Assembly: GCF_902459695.1 (NCBI RefSeq)
Contig: NZ_CABPRZ010000012.1
Coordinates: 115,868-179,867 of the forward strand
Length of the DNA stretch: 64,000 nucleotides
Direction: 5' to 3'
Source: Pandoraea terrae
Lineage (GTDB): Bacteria; Pseudomonadota; Gammaproteobacteria; Burkholderiales; Burkholderiaceae
Position numbers and translations under genes: made by a program. This document shows, one piece after another, positions 17,909-27,558 of the stretch. The notes under the pieces are model-generated. The model was given only the letters and a program-made list of their open reading frames with translations, did not search any database and was not told the DNA's origin. Position 1 is the first letter of the stretch; each line of letters starts with the position of its first letter.

Positions 17909-18778
17909 ATGACTCAACTACTCCTTTTCAACGTCACCAACGGGTTGATCATCGGTGCGTTTTACGTGCTGATGGCGCTTGGCCTGTCGCTCATTCTCAA
18001 CTTGAGCAACGTGATCAACTTCGCCCATGGCGGCTTTCTCGTGATCGGCGGCTACATTGCCTATACGATCACGCCGTATGTCGGGTTCTGGGGTGCATTG
18101 CTGATCGCGCCGCTTTGCACGGCCGTCATCGGTCTCGCCGTCGAGCGGGTGCTCATCCGGCGAGTCTACGGGCGCGATCCGCTCTACAGCCTGCTGCTGA
18201 CGTTCGGCCTCGCCTTCATGATCGAGGACGGCACCCGCTTCATCTGGGGTGCGCAGGGCAAACCTGTGACGATTCCGCCCGCGCTGGCTCAGCCCTTGAG
18301 CAACGAGCTGTTCTTCATCACCGGCTACCGCCTGTTCATGGTCGGCACCGTGACCATCGCGGTTGCATTGCTTTTCATGCTGTTACGCTACAGCCGGCTC
18401 GGCATACGCATCCGGGCCGGCACGCTCGATCTCGAGACAGTCGCGGCGCTCGGCATCAACGTGGGCAGGCTGCGCGCGCTCAATTTCGCCGTCGGCATCT
18501 TTCTCGCCGGTCTGAGCGGCGTGCTCGCCGCGGGCCAGCTCGGGCTGGAACCGACGATGGGAACCGGTCTCCTGATGCCGAGCTTCATCGCCATCATTGT
18601 CGGCGGGGTTGGCAGCCTCACCGGTACGCTGCTCGGCGGCTTGCTGATCGGCGTCGCCTCGGGCGTCGCCGCGGTGTTCCTTCCTGCAGCGAGCGAAGCC
18701 ATCATGTACGTGCTAATGGCCGCGGTCCTGCTGATCCGACCGCGCGGGCTGCTCGGCGAAGAAGGCATGATGACATGA
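17909..18778 (+). CDS. branched-chain-type ABC transporter permease (LivH-like), second system
   Basis: A 289-residue LivH-family permease. NGLIIGAFYVLMALGLSLILNLSNVINFAHGGF is the family's N-terminal signature, with YSRLGIRIRAGTLDLETVAALGIN as the ATPase-contacting loop and IIVGGVGSLTGTLLGGLLIG near the C-terminus. The ATG at 17909 follows a 132-bp gap after the binding protein; GGAACATGAGCGGCC provides a weak ribosome site. Its stop overlaps the LivM-like start. Confidence 0.9.
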   Translation: MTQLLLFNVTNGLIIGAFYVLMALGLSLILNLSNVINFAHGGFLVIGGYIAYTITPYVGFWGALLIAPLCTAVIGLAVERVLIRRVYGRDPLYSLLLTFGLAFMIEDGTRFIWGAQGKPVTIPPALAQPLSNELFFITGYRLFMVGTVTIAVALLFMLLRYSRLGIRIRAGTLDLETVAALGINVGRLRALNFAVGIFLAGLSGVLAAGQLGLEPTMGTGLLMPSFIAIIVGGVGSLTGTLLGGLLIGVASGVAAVFLPAASEAIMYVLMAAVLLIRPRGLLGEEGMMT

Positions 18779-19734
18779 GCGAATACCTTCACCCTCCCCG
18801 GCTGCCCGGTATCGCTGCACTCTGGGCAGCGCTCTTGCTGGCCCCCTACTGGATGCCGCTGCTTGGCGGCTACACCGCGCTCGGCACCCGCGTGCTCGTG
18901 CTCGGACTGGCAGCCATGTCGGTAAACTTCCTGCTCGGCTTTACCGGGGTGCTGTCTTTCGGACATGCGGCGTATTTCGGGCTCGGCGCGTATGGGGCCG
19001 GTTTCGCGCTGAAGTTTCTCGCGCCGAGCACACCGCTCGCACTGTTGTGCGGCACGCTGCTCGGCGGCATTGCCGGCGCACTGCTGGGCGCCCTCATCGC
19101 ACGGCGACGCGGCGTCTACTTCGCGATGGTCACCATCGCCTTCGGGCAGGTCTTCTACTACATCGCGTTCCAATGGAGCTCCGTCACTGGCGGCGACGAC
19201 GGGTTGCGCGGCTTTTCGCGTCAGCCGCTCGATCTCGGCGTCGCCCGGATCGACATCCTGTCGAACGCCAACGCGTTCTACTACTTCGTGCTGTTTTGCC
19301 TTGCGCTGGCGATCGGCGTGATGGGTTTCATCCTGCGCTCCCCGTTCGGGCGCACCATGATCGCGATCCGCGAAAATGAGCGGCGTGCGCGCTTTCTCGG
19401 CATTCCCGTCGATCGGCATATCTGGATCGCCTTCACGCTGTCCTGCTTTTTCATGGGGTTCGCCGGTGCGCTCTACGCGCTCCTGAACAACTTCGCCGAT
19501 CCGCGCGGGCTACACTACAGCCAGTCGGGCGATTTCGTGATGATGGCCGTCATGGGAGGCATGCGCAGCTTGTGGGGGCCGCTGCTCGGCGCGGCGGTGT
19601 TCGTCGTGCTGCAGGATTATCTTTCGAGCATCACGGTCAACTGGATGTCGTTTGTCGGCATGCTGTTCGTCGCGATCGTGCTGTTTTTCCCGCGAGGGCT
19701 GCTCGGCTTCATTCAGCGCAGGGGCGACTCATGA
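18775..19734 (+). CDS. branched-chain-type ABC transporter permease (LivM-like), second system
   Basis: A 319-residue LivM-family permease. It contains SVNFLLGFTGVLSFGHAAYFGLGAYG (about 49-74), ARRRGVYFAMVTIAFGQVFYYIAFQW and the coupling loop RSPFGRTMIAIRENERRARFLGIPV. Start ATG 18775 overlaps the LivH-like stop by 4 bases, and its own stop overlaps the LivG-like ATG, so pore and ATPase synthesis are coupled. Confidence 0.9.
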   Translation: MSEYLHPPRLPGIAALWAALLLAPYWMPLLGGYTALGTRVLVLGLAAMSVNFLLGFTGVLSFGHAAYFGLGAYGAGFALKFLAPSTPLALLCGTLLGGIAGALLGALIARRRGVYFAMVTIAFGQVFYYIAFQWSSVTGGDDGLRGFSRQPLDLGVARIDILSNANAFYYFVLFCLALAIGVMGFILRSPFGRTMIAIRENERRARFLGIPVDRHIWIAFTLSCFFMGFAGALYALLNNFADPRGLHYSQSGDFVMMAVMGGMRSLWGPLLGAAVFVVLQDYLSSITVNWMSFVGMLFVAIVLFFPRGLLGFIQRRGDS

Positions 19735-20480
19735 GCGTGCTCGAAGTCAAGCGCGTCAGCAAGCGCTTCGGCAGCCTGGCCGCGGTGCGCGACGTATCGC
19801 TCACCGTCGAGCAGGGGGAGCTGCGCGCTGTCATCGGGCCGAATGGCGCCGGCAAGACCACCTTCTTCAATCTTATCAGTGGCTTTTTCCCGCCGAGCAT
19901 GGGAACGATAGTGTTCGATGGACTCGACATCACGGCGCTTCCTGCGCATCGGCGCGTTGCATCCGGCATTGCCCGCACGTTCCAGATCACCGAGATTTTT
20001 CCCGAACTGACGGTATTCGAGAACGTGCGCATCAGTGCTGAGGTGACGAACGGTTTTCGCCTGCGCCCGTGGATCAGTAGCCGCGAGCGGGCGCGGGTTC
20101 GTCGTCACGTCGAGGAAACGCTGGATCTCACGGGTCTTGCCGGCAAATCGCACCGGCTGGTCGGGGAGCTGCCGCACGGTGACCAGCGGGTTGCCGAGAT
20201 CGCAATGGCGCTGGCGCTGCGACCGCGCCTGCTGCTGCTCGACGAGCCCACCGCCGGCATGGGCGATCAGGAGACGCACGAGATTACGCAACTCGTGCGC
20301 CGCCTGCAAAGCGACCGCAATTTCACCATCGTGCTGATCGAGCATGACATGCGCGTGGTCTTCCATCTGGCCGATCGCATCACGGTGCTCGACCAGGGCA
20401 ACCTCCTCGCCGAAGGCTCGCCAGAGGAGATCGCTTCCAACGAGGCCGTACAGGCCGCCTATCTGGGTAGTGCAACATGA
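19731..20480 (+). CDS. branched-chain-type ABC transporter ATPase (LivG-like), second system
   Basis: A 249-residue LivG-family ATPase with Walker A GPNGAGKTT (about 36-44), RTFQITEIFPELTVFENV at the Q-loop, signature region ELPHGDQRVAEIAMAL, Walker B LLLLDEPTAGMG and switch IEHDM. It overlaps the permease by 4 bases upstream. Its TGA stop lies within an ATGA whose ATG opens the first 86-bp repeat rather than livF directly. Confidence 0.92.
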   Translation: MSVLEVKRVSKRFGSLAAVRDVSLTVEQGELRAVIGPNGAGKTTFFNLISGFFPPSMGTIVFDGLDITALPAHRRVASGIARTFQITEIFPELTVFENVRISAEVTNGFRLRPWISSRERARVRRHVEETLDLTGLAGKSHRLVGELPHGDQRVAEIAMALALRPRLLLLDEPTAGMGDQETHEITQLVRRLQSDRNFTIVLIEHDMRVVFHLADRITVLDQGNLLAEGSPEEIASNEAVQAAYLGSAT

Positions 20481-20566
20481 GCGCCGCGCCGGACCGCTCC
20501 AAGCAAGCTCGCGCCCCCTCGGGGGGCAGTGAGGACACGAAGTGCCGAACGTGGGGGTTCCAATGA
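20477..20566 (+). CDS. 29-codon open frame in repeat copy 1, possible coupling peptide
   Basis: Opens at an ATG inside the livG ATGA stop/start overlap, starting MSAAPDRSKQ, and stops at a TGA that overlaps the ATG of the second copy. The peptide itself is unlikely to have a function. The frame would let ribosomes re-initiate step by step across the repeat and so preserve livG-to-livF translational coupling. Expression is inference. Confidence 0.3.
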   Translation: MSAAPDRSKQARAPSGGSEDTKCRTWGFQ

Positions 20567-20648
20567 GCGCCGCGCCGGACCGCTCCAAGCAAGCTCGCGC
20601 CCCCTCGGGGGGCAGTGAGGACACGAAGTGCCGAGCGTGGGGGTTCCA
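20477..20648. repeat. two tandem 86-bp repeats between livG and livF
   Basis: Bases 20477-20562 and 20563-20648 are the same 86-mer with a single difference (GAACG versus GAGCG near the end). Each begins ATGAGCGCCGC, which is also the first 11 bases of livF at 20649. The inner part contains the GC hairpin CCCCCTCGGGGGG, then a CACGAAGTG mini-hairpin and GGGGG, an arrangement also present at 36443-36485, so the core looks like a dispersed intergenic element. The period of 86 (one less than a multiple of three) creates an ATGA stop/start overlap at every junction. Confidence 0.95.
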
Positions 20649-20652
20649 ATGA
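20563..20652 (+). CDS. 29-codon open frame in repeat copy 2, possible coupling peptide
   Basis: Same frame as in copy 1 with one residue changed (Thr to Ala near the end). Its TGA at 20650-20652 overlaps the livF ATG at 20649. Same reasoning as for copy 1. Confidence 0.3.
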   Translation: MSAAPDRSKQARAPSGGSEDTKCRAWGFQ

Positions 20653-21359
20653 GCGCCGCACTGATCGCCGACGGGCTGCATACCTACTACGGCAAGAGTC
20701 ATATCCTGCATGGCGTAAGCCTGGAGGTAGCGCAAGGCCGGATCACGGCATTGCTTGGTCGCAATGGCGCCGGCAAGACCACGACCTTGCGTACCCTCGT
20801 GGGATTGACGCCCGCGCGCGAAGGGCGGGTGACGATCTTCGGGGCGGATACCACGCGCTGGCCGACCTTCCGGATCGCCGCGAGCGGCGTCGGCTATGTG
20901 CCCGAGGGGCGAAGAATCTTCGCCAATCTCAGCGTCGAGGAAAATCTGAAGGTCCCGCTGGAGCGCGGCGGGCCGTGGACGATCGCGCGGATCTACGAGC
21001 TGTTTCCGCGCCTGGCCGAGCGCAAGCTCAGCCGCGGGCGCCAGCTCTCCGGCGGCGAACAGGAGATGCTGTCGATTGCCCGCGCACTCCTGCTCAATCC
21101 CCGGCTGCTCATTCTCGATGAGCCATCACAGGGCTTGGCCCCGCTGATCGTTCGGGAGGTCTTTCGCGTCGTGTCGCAGATGCGCGATGAGGGGATCTCG
21201 GTACTGCTGGTGGAGCAGAACGCACGCATGAGTTTCGAGATCGCCGACTATGCTTACGTCCTGGACGATGGCGGCATCGCTTATTCGGGAAACGCGCGCG
21301 CGCTCGCCGCCGACGAAAGCCGGGTACGAGCCCTGACCGGCGCCAGCGCGGAGCAGTGA
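20649..21359 (+). CDS. branched-chain-type ABC transporter ATPase (LivF-like), second system
   Basis: A 236-residue LivF-family ATPase. Walker A is the normal GRNGAGKTTT, unlike the Arg-substituted copy at 8695. The signature LSGGEQEML, Walker B LLILDEPSQGLAP and VEQN switch are intact. It starts with MSAALIADGLHTYYGKSHILHGVSLEV at 20649, immediately after the second 86-bp repeat, whose first codons it shares. Last gene of the second Liv-type operon (16514-21359), convergent with ssb. Confidence 0.92.
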   Translation: MSAALIADGLHTYYGKSHILHGVSLEVAQGRITALLGRNGAGKTTTLRTLVGLTPAREGRVTIFGADTTRWPTFRIAASGVGYVPEGRRIFANLSVEENLKVPLERGGPWTIARIYELFPRLAERKLSRGRQLSGGEQEMLSIARALLLNPRLLILDEPSQGLAPLIVREVFRVVSQMRDEGISVLLVEQNARMSFEIADYAYVLDDGGIAYSGNARALAADESRVRALTGASAEQ

Positions 21360-21376
21360 ACACGCTCATGGCGGAA

Positions 21377-21410
21377 GAAAAAAGCCCATGACCACTTGGA
21401 TCACGGGCTT
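21377..21410 (-). terminator. rho-independent terminator of ssb
   Basis: On the minus strand, AAGCCC...GGGCTT (21410-21405 and 21387-21382) forms a stem with further TGA/TCA pairing inside, followed directly by a TTTTTTC run. It lies 29 bases beyond the ssb stop. The reverse side could also serve livF, without a good T-run. Confidence 0.85.
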
Positions 21411-21438
21411 GCTGCTTACACTTCTCTACAAGTACCGG

Positions 21439-21963
21439 TTAGAACGGAATATCGTCATCCATGTCGTCGAAGCCGCCGGACTGCTTGGCCGGGGCTTGCT
21501 GACGCGAAGCACCGCCGCGCGCGCCACCGCCACCGCCACCGCCCCCGTAGCCGCCTTCATCGCCACCGCCGCCGCCGGCGTTGCGCGAGTAGCCGCCGCC
21601 ACCGCCACCACCGCCTTCGCCGCCAGAACTGCGGCCGCCGAGCATTTGCATCTGGTCAGCGATGATTTCCGTGCTGTACTGGTCCTGGCCTTGCTGGTTC
21701 TGCCACTTGCGCGTGCGCAGGCGGCCTTCGACATATACCGACGAACCCTTCTTCAGGTATTCGCCCGCGATCTCGGCCAGCTTGCCAAAAAACGCCACGC
21801 GGTGCCATTCGGTCGCTTCCTTGAACTCGCCGCTGGCTTTGTCCTTGTAACGGTCCGTGGTGGCCAGTCGGATGTTGGTGACCGCATCGCCGCTCGGCAT
21901 GTAGCGGGTTTCCGGATCGGCACCCAGGTTGCCGACCAGAATTACTTTGTTCACAGATGCCAT
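21439..21963 (-). CDS. ssb: single-stranded DNA-binding protein
   Basis: A 174-residue SSB that coats single-stranded DNA in replication, repair and recombination. The OB fold covers about 1-110 ([60 protein letters not shown]). A glycine-rich low-complexity linker spans roughly 115-150, and the acidic protein-interaction tip DMDDDIPF ends the chain. It has its own terminator at 21377-21410. The ssb / MFS / uvrA arrangement is common in Burkholderiales. Confidence 0.97.
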   Translation of the reverse strand: MASVNKVILVGNLGADPETRYMPSGDAVTNIRLATTDRYKDKASGEFKEATEWHRVAFFGKLAEIAGEYLKKGSSVYVEGRLRTRKWQNQQGQDQYSTEIIADQMQMLGGRSSGGEGGGGGGGGYSRNAGGGGGDEGGYGGGGGGGGARGGASRQQAPAKQSGGFDDMDDDIPF

Positions 21964-22001
21964 AATCTTTCTCCGGTATTGCAGATTCGCTGATGTCCGC
22001 T

Positions 22002-22034
22002 CAAGAAAACGCCGGGCCTTCCCGGGGCTTCTTG
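22002..22034 (-). terminator. hairpin after the MFS gene, likely terminator
   Basis: In transcript sense (minus), CAAGAAGCCCCGGG pairs imperfectly with CCCGGCGTTTTCTTG around an AAGG loop, 2 bases after the MFS stop. No T-run follows, but TTTT lies in the descending arm. The plus-strand 17-mer TCAAGAAAACGCCGGGC at 22001-22017 recurs at 36408-36424. Confidence 0.5.
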
Positions 22035-22035
22035 C

Positions 22036-23247
22036 TCAATGGCGGGGCGCAGGGGCCTTCATCGGTGCCGCGATTATAAGCCAGACCAATGCCCCAACCC
22101 CGCAGAACACGAAAATCGAGGTTTGCCCGAGATGGGTCATTAAGAATCCTCCGAGCACACCGCCACAGAAGAGTCCCAATGCCTGGGTGGTGTTGTACAC
22201 GCCCACCGCCGCGCCCTTGCGCGGGCCCGGCGCCAGCTTCGACACCAGCGAGGGCTGCGAGGCTTCCAGCACGTTGAAGCCCGCAAAATAGATGAACAGC
22301 AGCGCAGTCAGCACCGCCACCGTCGGCGGCAGTTCCGCCAGCGCGAACTGGGCAATCATCACCAGCCCGATGGCCGAAAGCAGCACCGCCTTCATCTTTC
22401 CGCGCTTCTCCGCTGCGATGATCGCCGGGACCATCGCCACGAACGACAGGAACATCACCGGCAGATAGATTTCCCAGTGCGACGACACCGGCAACCCGGC
22501 GGCCACGAGCATGCGCGGCATGGCCACGAACAGTGCCGTTTGCGTGGCATGCAGCACGAACACGCCGAAGTTCAGGCGCAGCAGTTCGGGGTTGTGCAGC
22601 ACCTCGGAAAAAGGCGCATGGCCGGTCTTGGGATGTGCGGGCGGCGTCGGCACGACCCACAGCACCACGAAAATCGCCAACACGGCCAGAATGCCGATGG
22701 CCGAGAACAGGCCGCTCATGCCCAGCCAGTGATAGAGCGACGGCGCCGAAACGATCGCCAACGCAAACGACACACCGATGCTGCCGCCGATCATCGCCAT
22801 CGCCTTGGTGCGGTTCGCCTCGCTCGTCAGATCCGCCACGCAGGCCATGACCGCCGACGAAATCGCGCCCGCGCCCTGGATGGCCCGCCCCACGATGATC
22901 CAGTAAAGGTCATGCGATAGCGCCGCCACCAGGCTGCCGATCGCGAACACGATCAGGCCGAAAATGATGACTGGCTTGCGGCCGAGCCGATCGGAAGCCC
23001 AACCGTAGGGGATATACAGCAGCGATTGCGTCAGCCCGTAAATGCCGATCGCCAGACCGACGAGGAAAGTATCGTTGCCGCCGGGCAGGGTCTGCGCGAA
23101 CACCGAAAAGACCGGCATGATCAGGAACAGGCCCAGCATGCGCAGCGCAAAGATGGCCGCCAGCGACGCGCTCGCGCGTACTTCGAGCGCGCTCATGCGG
23201 CCGCTGCGGGCGGCGGGCGTAGCAGTGGAAACGGAATCGGTCGGCAT
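22036..23247 (-). CDS. MFS transporter, YajR/drug-efflux-like
   Basis: A 403-residue, 12-helix major facilitator. The N-terminal part has [22 protein letters not shown] and motif [14 protein letters not shown]; helix 5 region has [22 protein letters not shown], resembling the antiporter motif of H+-coupled exporters. Start is the ATG at 23247 ([12 protein letters not shown]); a longer in-frame extension reading toward uvrA lacks similarity. It diverges from uvrA and precedes ssb. The substrate is unknown; the gene is a conserved neighbour of uvrA rather than a member of a pathway here. Confidence 0.85.
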   Translation of the reverse strand: MPTDSVSTATPAARSGRMSALEVRASASLAAIFALRMLGLFLIMPVFSVFAQTLPGGNDTFLVGLAIGIYGLTQSLLYIPYGWASDRLGRKPVIIFGLIVFAIGSLVAALSHDLYWIIVGRAIQGAGAISSAVMACVADLTSEANRTKAMAMIGGSIGVSFALAIVSAPSLYHWLGMSGLFSAIGILAVLAIFVVLWVVPTPPAHPKTGHAPFSEVLHNPELLRLNFGVFVLHATQTALFVAMPRMLVAAGLPVSSHWEIYLPVMFLSFVAMVPAIIAAEKRGKMKAVLLSAIGLVMIAQFALAELPPTVAVLTALLFIYFAGFNVLEASQPSLVSKLAPGPRKGAAVGVYNTTQALGLFCGGVLGGFLMTHLGQTSIFVFCGVGALVWLIIAAPMKAPAPRH

Positions 23248-23612
23248 TGAGTCTCGGTTCAGAAGAGGCTTGCCAGACCGAAGTCCCGATGCGGCGCGGC
23301 GGTGCGCCATTCCGCCCTTGGAATGGTGCGAAACGGCGTCATATGGCCCTTGTGGCCGACGCACACGCGGTTGCGCCGGCAGGCCCCGTCCGGCGGGTTC
23401 AACCCTGGCAATCAAACTTGGGTATATTAGCAGGTTTAGCCGCCCGGATTTTGTCCCCGGCCGTCCCCCCGTCGATCGCGCCCCTCGCCTACCCTGCAGG
23501 CCCGGCGCGCCGTTCCGGGGAATTCCGGATGCCGCGGGACCGTTGGGGGCGCTGGACCTGCCGGACCCCGCAAGCCGACTTCGGCGTGTGGCGACGATTC
23601 TCGGAAGCGTTG
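23248..23612. other. divergent intergenic region between the MFS gene and uvrA
   Basis: 365 bp without a convincing gene. TATATT at 23423-23428 is a possible -10 for uvrA with no good -35. I looked for a CTGT-N8-ACAG type LexA site and saw none. Confidence 0.35.
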
Positions 23613-26477
23613 ATGGAAACCATTCGTATTCGTGGGGCACGTACCCACAATCTCAAGAACATCAATCTCGATTTGCCGCGCCACCAACTGGTGGTCATCA
23701 CCGGATTGTCGGGTTCGGGCAAGTCGTCGCTCGCCTTCGACACGCTGTATGCCGAAGGCCAGCGGCGCTACGTCGAGAGCCTGTCCGCCTATGCCCGTCA
23801 GTTCCTGCAATTGATGGAAAAGCCGGACGTCGACCTGATCGAAGGCCTGTCGCCGGCGATCTCCATCGAACAGAAGGCAACGTCGCACAATCCGCGCTCT
23901 ACCGTCGGCACCGTCACCGAAATCCACGATTACCTGCGTCTTCTATACGCCCGCGTCGGCACGCCCTTCTGCCCCGATCATGGGTTGCCGCTGGAGTCGC
24001 AAAGCGTCGCACAGATGGTCGACGCCGCACTCGCGTTGCCCGAAGATACGAAACTGATGATCCTGGCGCCGGTCGTCGCCAATCGCAAGGGTGAGCACGC
24101 CGACCTGTTCGACACCATGCAGGCGCAGGGTTTCGTGCGTTTTCGCGTGCGTTCCGGCGGCGGCGCCGCCAACGAAGGCACGGCCAAGGTCTACGACATC
24201 GAGACCCTGCCCAAGCTCAAGAAGAACGAAAAGCACTCGATCGATGTCGTGATCGACCGCGTCAAGGTGCGCGCCGACCTCAAGCAACGTCTGGCCGAAT
24301 CGTTCGAGACGGCACTGCGCCTGGCAGACGGACGCGCCGTCGCGCTCGAAATGGATACGGACAACGAGCACGTGTTCAGCTCGAAGTTCGCGTGCCCGGT
24401 TTGCTCGTATTCGCTGCAGGAGCTCGAGCCGCGCCTGTTCTCGTTCAACAATCCCATGGGCGCCTGCCCGACGTGCGACGGCCTCGGCCAGATCACGTTC
24501 TTCGACCCGAAGCGCGTGGTCGCCTTCCCGTCGCTGTCGCTGGCCTCCGGCGCGATCAAGGGCTGGGACCGCCGCAACCAGTTCTACTTCCAGATGCTGC
24601 AAAGCCTCGCCGCATTCTACGATTTCGACGTCGACACGCCGTTCGAGGAACTGACCGAAGCGACGCAGAAGATTGTCCTCTACGGGTCGGGCGAACAAGC
24701 CATTCCGTTCACCTACGTGAACGAACGCGGCCGCACGTCGGTGCGCGAACATGCTTTCGAAGGGATCGTCCCGAATCTGGAGCGCCGTTACCGAGAGACG
24801 GATTCCGTGGCGGTGCGCGAAGAACTGGCGAAGTACCAGAACAACCGTGCTTGCCCCGACTGCGAAGGCAGCCGCTTGCGCCGCGAGGCGCGCTTCGTGA
24901 AGCTCGGCGACGACACCCGCGCGCGTGCGATCTATGAAGTGAGCGGCCTGCCCCTGCGTGAAACGCTCGGCTATTTCCATGAACTGCAGCTCAAGGGCGC
25001 GAAACGCGAAATCGCCGAGAAGATCATCAAGGAAATCGTCGCGCGCCTGTCGTTCCTCAATAATGTCGGCCTCGACTATCTGTCACTCGAGCGTAGCGCC
25101 GATACGTTGTCGGGCGGTGAAGCCCAGCGGATTCGTCTGGCTTCGCAGATCGGCTCGGGTCTCACCGGCGTCATGTATGTGCTGGACGAACCGTCCATCG
25201 GCCTGCACCAGCGCGATAACGACCGGCTCATCGCCACGCTCAAGCACCTGCGCGATCTCGGCAACTCGGTCATCGTGGTCGAACACGACGAGGACATGAT
25301 TCTCGCGTGCGACCACGTCGTCGACATGGGGCTCGGCGCCGGCGTGCATGGCGGCAACGTTATCGCCCAAGGCACGCCGAAGCAGATCGCCGACCATGCG
25401 GAATCGCTGACGGGACAGTACCTGTCCGGCGCACGCCGGATCGAAGTGCCGCCGTCGCGCCATGCGCCGACCGATGCGTTGCTGCGTATCACGGAGGCGG
25501 CCGGCAACAATCTCAAGAACGTGACGCTCGATCTGCCGGTCGGCGTCCTGACTTGCGTGACGGGCGTGTCGGGCTCGGGCAAGTCCACGCTGATCAACGA
25601 CACGCTGTATCACGCCGTCGCGCGCCATCTGTACGGGTCGTCCGCGGAACCGGCGCCGTTTGAACATATCGACGGCCTCGAGCATTTCGACAAGGTCATC
25701 AACGTCGACCAATCGCCGATCGGACGCACGCCGCGCTCGAATCCGGCCACCTATACGGGCCTGTTCACGCCGATCCGCGAGTTGTTCTCGGGCGTGCCGG
25801 CGTCGAAGGAACGCGGCTACGACCCGGGCCGCTTCTCGTTCAACGTGAAGGGTGGACGCTGCGAAGCGTGTCAGGGCGACGGCGTGCTGAAGGTCGAAAT
25901 GCATTTCCTGCCCGATGTCTATGTGCCTTGCGACGTTTGCCACGGCAAGCGGTACAACCGCGAAACGTTGGAGATCCAGTACAAGGGCAAGAACATCCAC
26001 GAAGTGCTCGACATGACGGTCGAGCAGGCACACGAGTTCTTCAGGCCCGTGCCGGTCGTGGCGCGCAAGCTCAAGACGCTGCTGGACGTCGGTCTTGGCT
26101 ATATCCGTCTCGGCCAGTCGGCCACGACGCTGTCCGGCGGCGAAGCGCAACGCGTGAAGTTGTCGCTCGAACTGTCCAAGCGGGATACGGGGCGTACACT
26201 GTATATTCTGGACGAGCCGACCACCGGCCTGCACTTTCACGACATCGAACTGCTGCTGACAGTGATTCACCGATTGCGCGACCAGGGCAACACGGTGGTT
26301 ATCATCGAGCACAATCTGGACGTGATCAAGACGGCCGACTGGCTCATCGACCTGGGTCCCGAGGGCGGCGCCGGCGGCGGGCAGATCATCGCGCAGGGCA
26401 CGCCGGAGCAAGTGGCAAAGAACAAGGCAAGCTTTACCGGCAAATACCTCGCGCCGCTCCTCAAGCCGAAAAGCTGA
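23613..26477 (+). CDS. uvrA: excinuclease ABC subunit A
   Basis: A 954-residue UvrA, the damage-recognition ATPase of nucleotide excision repair. First Walker [10 protein letters not shown] is at 31-39 and the second GVSGSGKST lies in the C-terminal half. Two ABC signatures, [19 protein letters not shown] and [15 protein letters not shown], have matching Walker B motifs ([15 protein letters not shown] and [15 protein letters not shown]). Zinc-type CxxC pairs appear in CPVC...CPTC and CEAC...CDVC. The start is [17 protein letters not shown] at 23613; in-frame codons back to 23247 form a non-homologous extension. Length is slightly above the E. coli protein. Confidence 0.98.
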   Translation: METIRIRGARTHNLKNINLDLPRHQLVVITGLSGSGKSSLAFDTLYAEGQRRYVESLSAYARQFLQLMEKPDVDLIEGLSPAISIEQKATSHNPRSTVGTVTEIHDYLRLLYARVGTPFCPDHGLPLESQSVAQMVDAALALPEDTKLMILAPVVANRKGEHADLFDTMQAQGFVRFRVRSGGGAANEGTAKVYDIETLPKLKKNEKHSIDVVIDRVKVRADLKQRLAESFETALRLADGRAVALEMDTDNEHVFSSKFACPVCSYSLQELEPRLFSFNNPMGACPTCDGLGQITFFDPKRVVAFPSLSLASGAIKGWDRRNQFYFQMLQSLAAFYDFDVDTPFEELTEATQKIVLYGSGEQAIPFTYVNERGRTSVREHAFEGIVPNLERRYRETDSVAVREELAKYQNNRACPDCEGSRLRREARFVKLGDDTRARAIYEVSGLPLRETLGYFHELQLKGAKREIAEKIIKEIVARLSFLNNVGLDYLSLERSADTLSGGEAQRIRLASQIGSGLTGVMYVLDEPSIGLHQRDNDRLIATLKHLRDLGNSVIVVEHDEDMILACDHVVDMGLGAGVHGGNVIAQGTPKQIADHAESLTGQYLSGARRIEVPPSRHAPTDALLRITEAAGNNLKNVTLDLPVGVLTCVTGVSGSGKSTLINDTLYHAVARHLYGSSAEPAPFEHIDGLEHFDKVINVDQSPIGRTPRSNPATYTGLFTPIRELFSGVPASKERGYDPGRFSFNVKGGRCEACQGDGVLKVEMHFLPDVYVPCDVCHGKRYNRETLEIQYKGKNIHEVLDMTVEQAHEFFRPVPVVARKLKTLLDVGLGYIRLGQSATTLSGGEAQRVKLSLELSKRDTGRTLYILDEPTTGLHFHDIELLLTVIHRLRDQGNTVVIIEHNLDVIKTADWLIDLGPEGGAGGGQIIAQGTPEQVAKNKASFTGKYLAPLLKPKS

Positions 26478-26541
26478 GCACGGGCGGCACAGAAAAATCG
26501 TTACCGGCATACGAACAGGCAGCACGGGGGGCAGGACCAGA

Positions 26542-27558
26542 ATGGAATTACGATTTGACCGGGACTTCTTCGTTGAAGCGGCCAGCTATGTGGCCGCCGC
26601 GGTGGCGCTCTGGCTGGTGCTCAGCGTTCATTTGCTGGCGGCGTTGCTGGCCGGACTCGTGGTGTATGAGCTGGTGCACATGATGACGCCCCGTCTGGAG
26701 ATGCGGATTTCGAGCGAATGGGCCAGGCTCGTCGCCGTGGGACTGTTGTCGGCGATCATCGTAGGGCTCCTCACTGCGCTGGTGCTCGGCGTCGTGGCAT
26801 TTTTCCGAAGCGATGCCGGTCATCTGCAGCACCTCAACAGCCGCATGATGGAAGCCATCGAGCAGGCACGCACGCAGTTGCCGCCGTGGATCACCGATCG
26901 GCTGCCCGCCGACAGCGAGGACGTTCACAACGCCATTACGGAGTTCCTGCGCGACCATACGCGGGAAATGTCGCTCGTCGGCAAGGAAGCGCTCAATGCC
27001 GTCGTGCACATTGTCGTGGGCATGGTGCTCGGCGCGTTGGTGGCGCTCTCGACGGTGCGTCCGGTTCATTACATGCAGCCGCTCGCCGCCGCGCTGACGC
27101 GTCGCGTCACGCTGTTCGCGGACGCGTTCCGCCGCATCGTGTTCGCGCAGGTCAAGATTTCGCTGATCAATACCTTCTTCACCGGCATTTTCCTGATCGG
27201 CGTATTGCCGCTGTTCGACATCCATGTGCCGCTGCGCAAGACGATGATCGTCGTGACTTTCATGGTCGGGCTGCTGCCGGTGATTGGCAATCTGATCTCG
27301 AACACGTTCATCGTGGTGCTCGGCCTGTCCGTATCGCTGTATGTCGCGATCGCGGCGCTCACGTTCCTGGTCGTCATCCACAAGCTCGAGTACTTCCTGA
27401 ACGCCCGCATCGTCGGCACGGAAATCCGCTCACGCGCATGGGAGCTGCTGCTCGCCATGGCCGTGACGGAAGCCGCATTCGGACTGCCCGGACTGGTGGC
27501 CGCGCCAATCTACTACGGTTACCTCAAGAGCGAACTGGCGGAAAAGCGGTTGGTGTGA
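26542..27558 (+). CDS. AI-2E transporter / PerM family membrane protein
   Basis: A 338-residue polytopic membrane protein of the AI-2E transporter (formerly UPF0118) family, with about eight predicted helices. N-terminal helices lie at 12-45 and 60-90, a soluble segment follows (about 90-160), and the C-terminal half carries family features PVIGNLISNTFIVVLGLSVS and EYFLNARIVGTEI. Members export or import small signals or act in Na+/H+ exchange; the role of this one is unknown. It is 64 bp downstream of uvrA on the same strand. Confidence 0.85.
   Translation: MELRFDRDFFVEAASYVAAAVALWLVLSVHLLAALLAGLVVYELVHMMTPRLEMRISSEWARLVAVGLLSAIIVGLLTALVLGVVAFFRSDAGHLQHLNSRMMEAIEQARTQLPPWITDRLPADSEDVHNAITEFLRDHTREMSLVGKEALNAVVHIVVGMVLGALVALSTVRPVHYMQPLAAALTRRVTLFADAFRRIVFAQVKISLINTFFTGIFLIGVLPLFDIHVPLRKTMIVVTFMVGLLPVIGNLISNTFIVVLGLSVSLYVAIAALTFLVVIHKLEYFLNARIVGTEIRSRAWELLLAMAVTEAAFGLPGLVAAPIYYGYLKSELAEKRLV

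Noticed and set aside
23248..23612. LexA (SOS) box for uvrA
   Set aside because: No CTGT-N8-ACAG or close variant is visible in the divergent region.
25083..26525. 480-codon minus-strand open frame opposite uvrA
   Set aside because: It is antisense to the conserved C-terminal half of UvrA and has the composition of a shadow frame.
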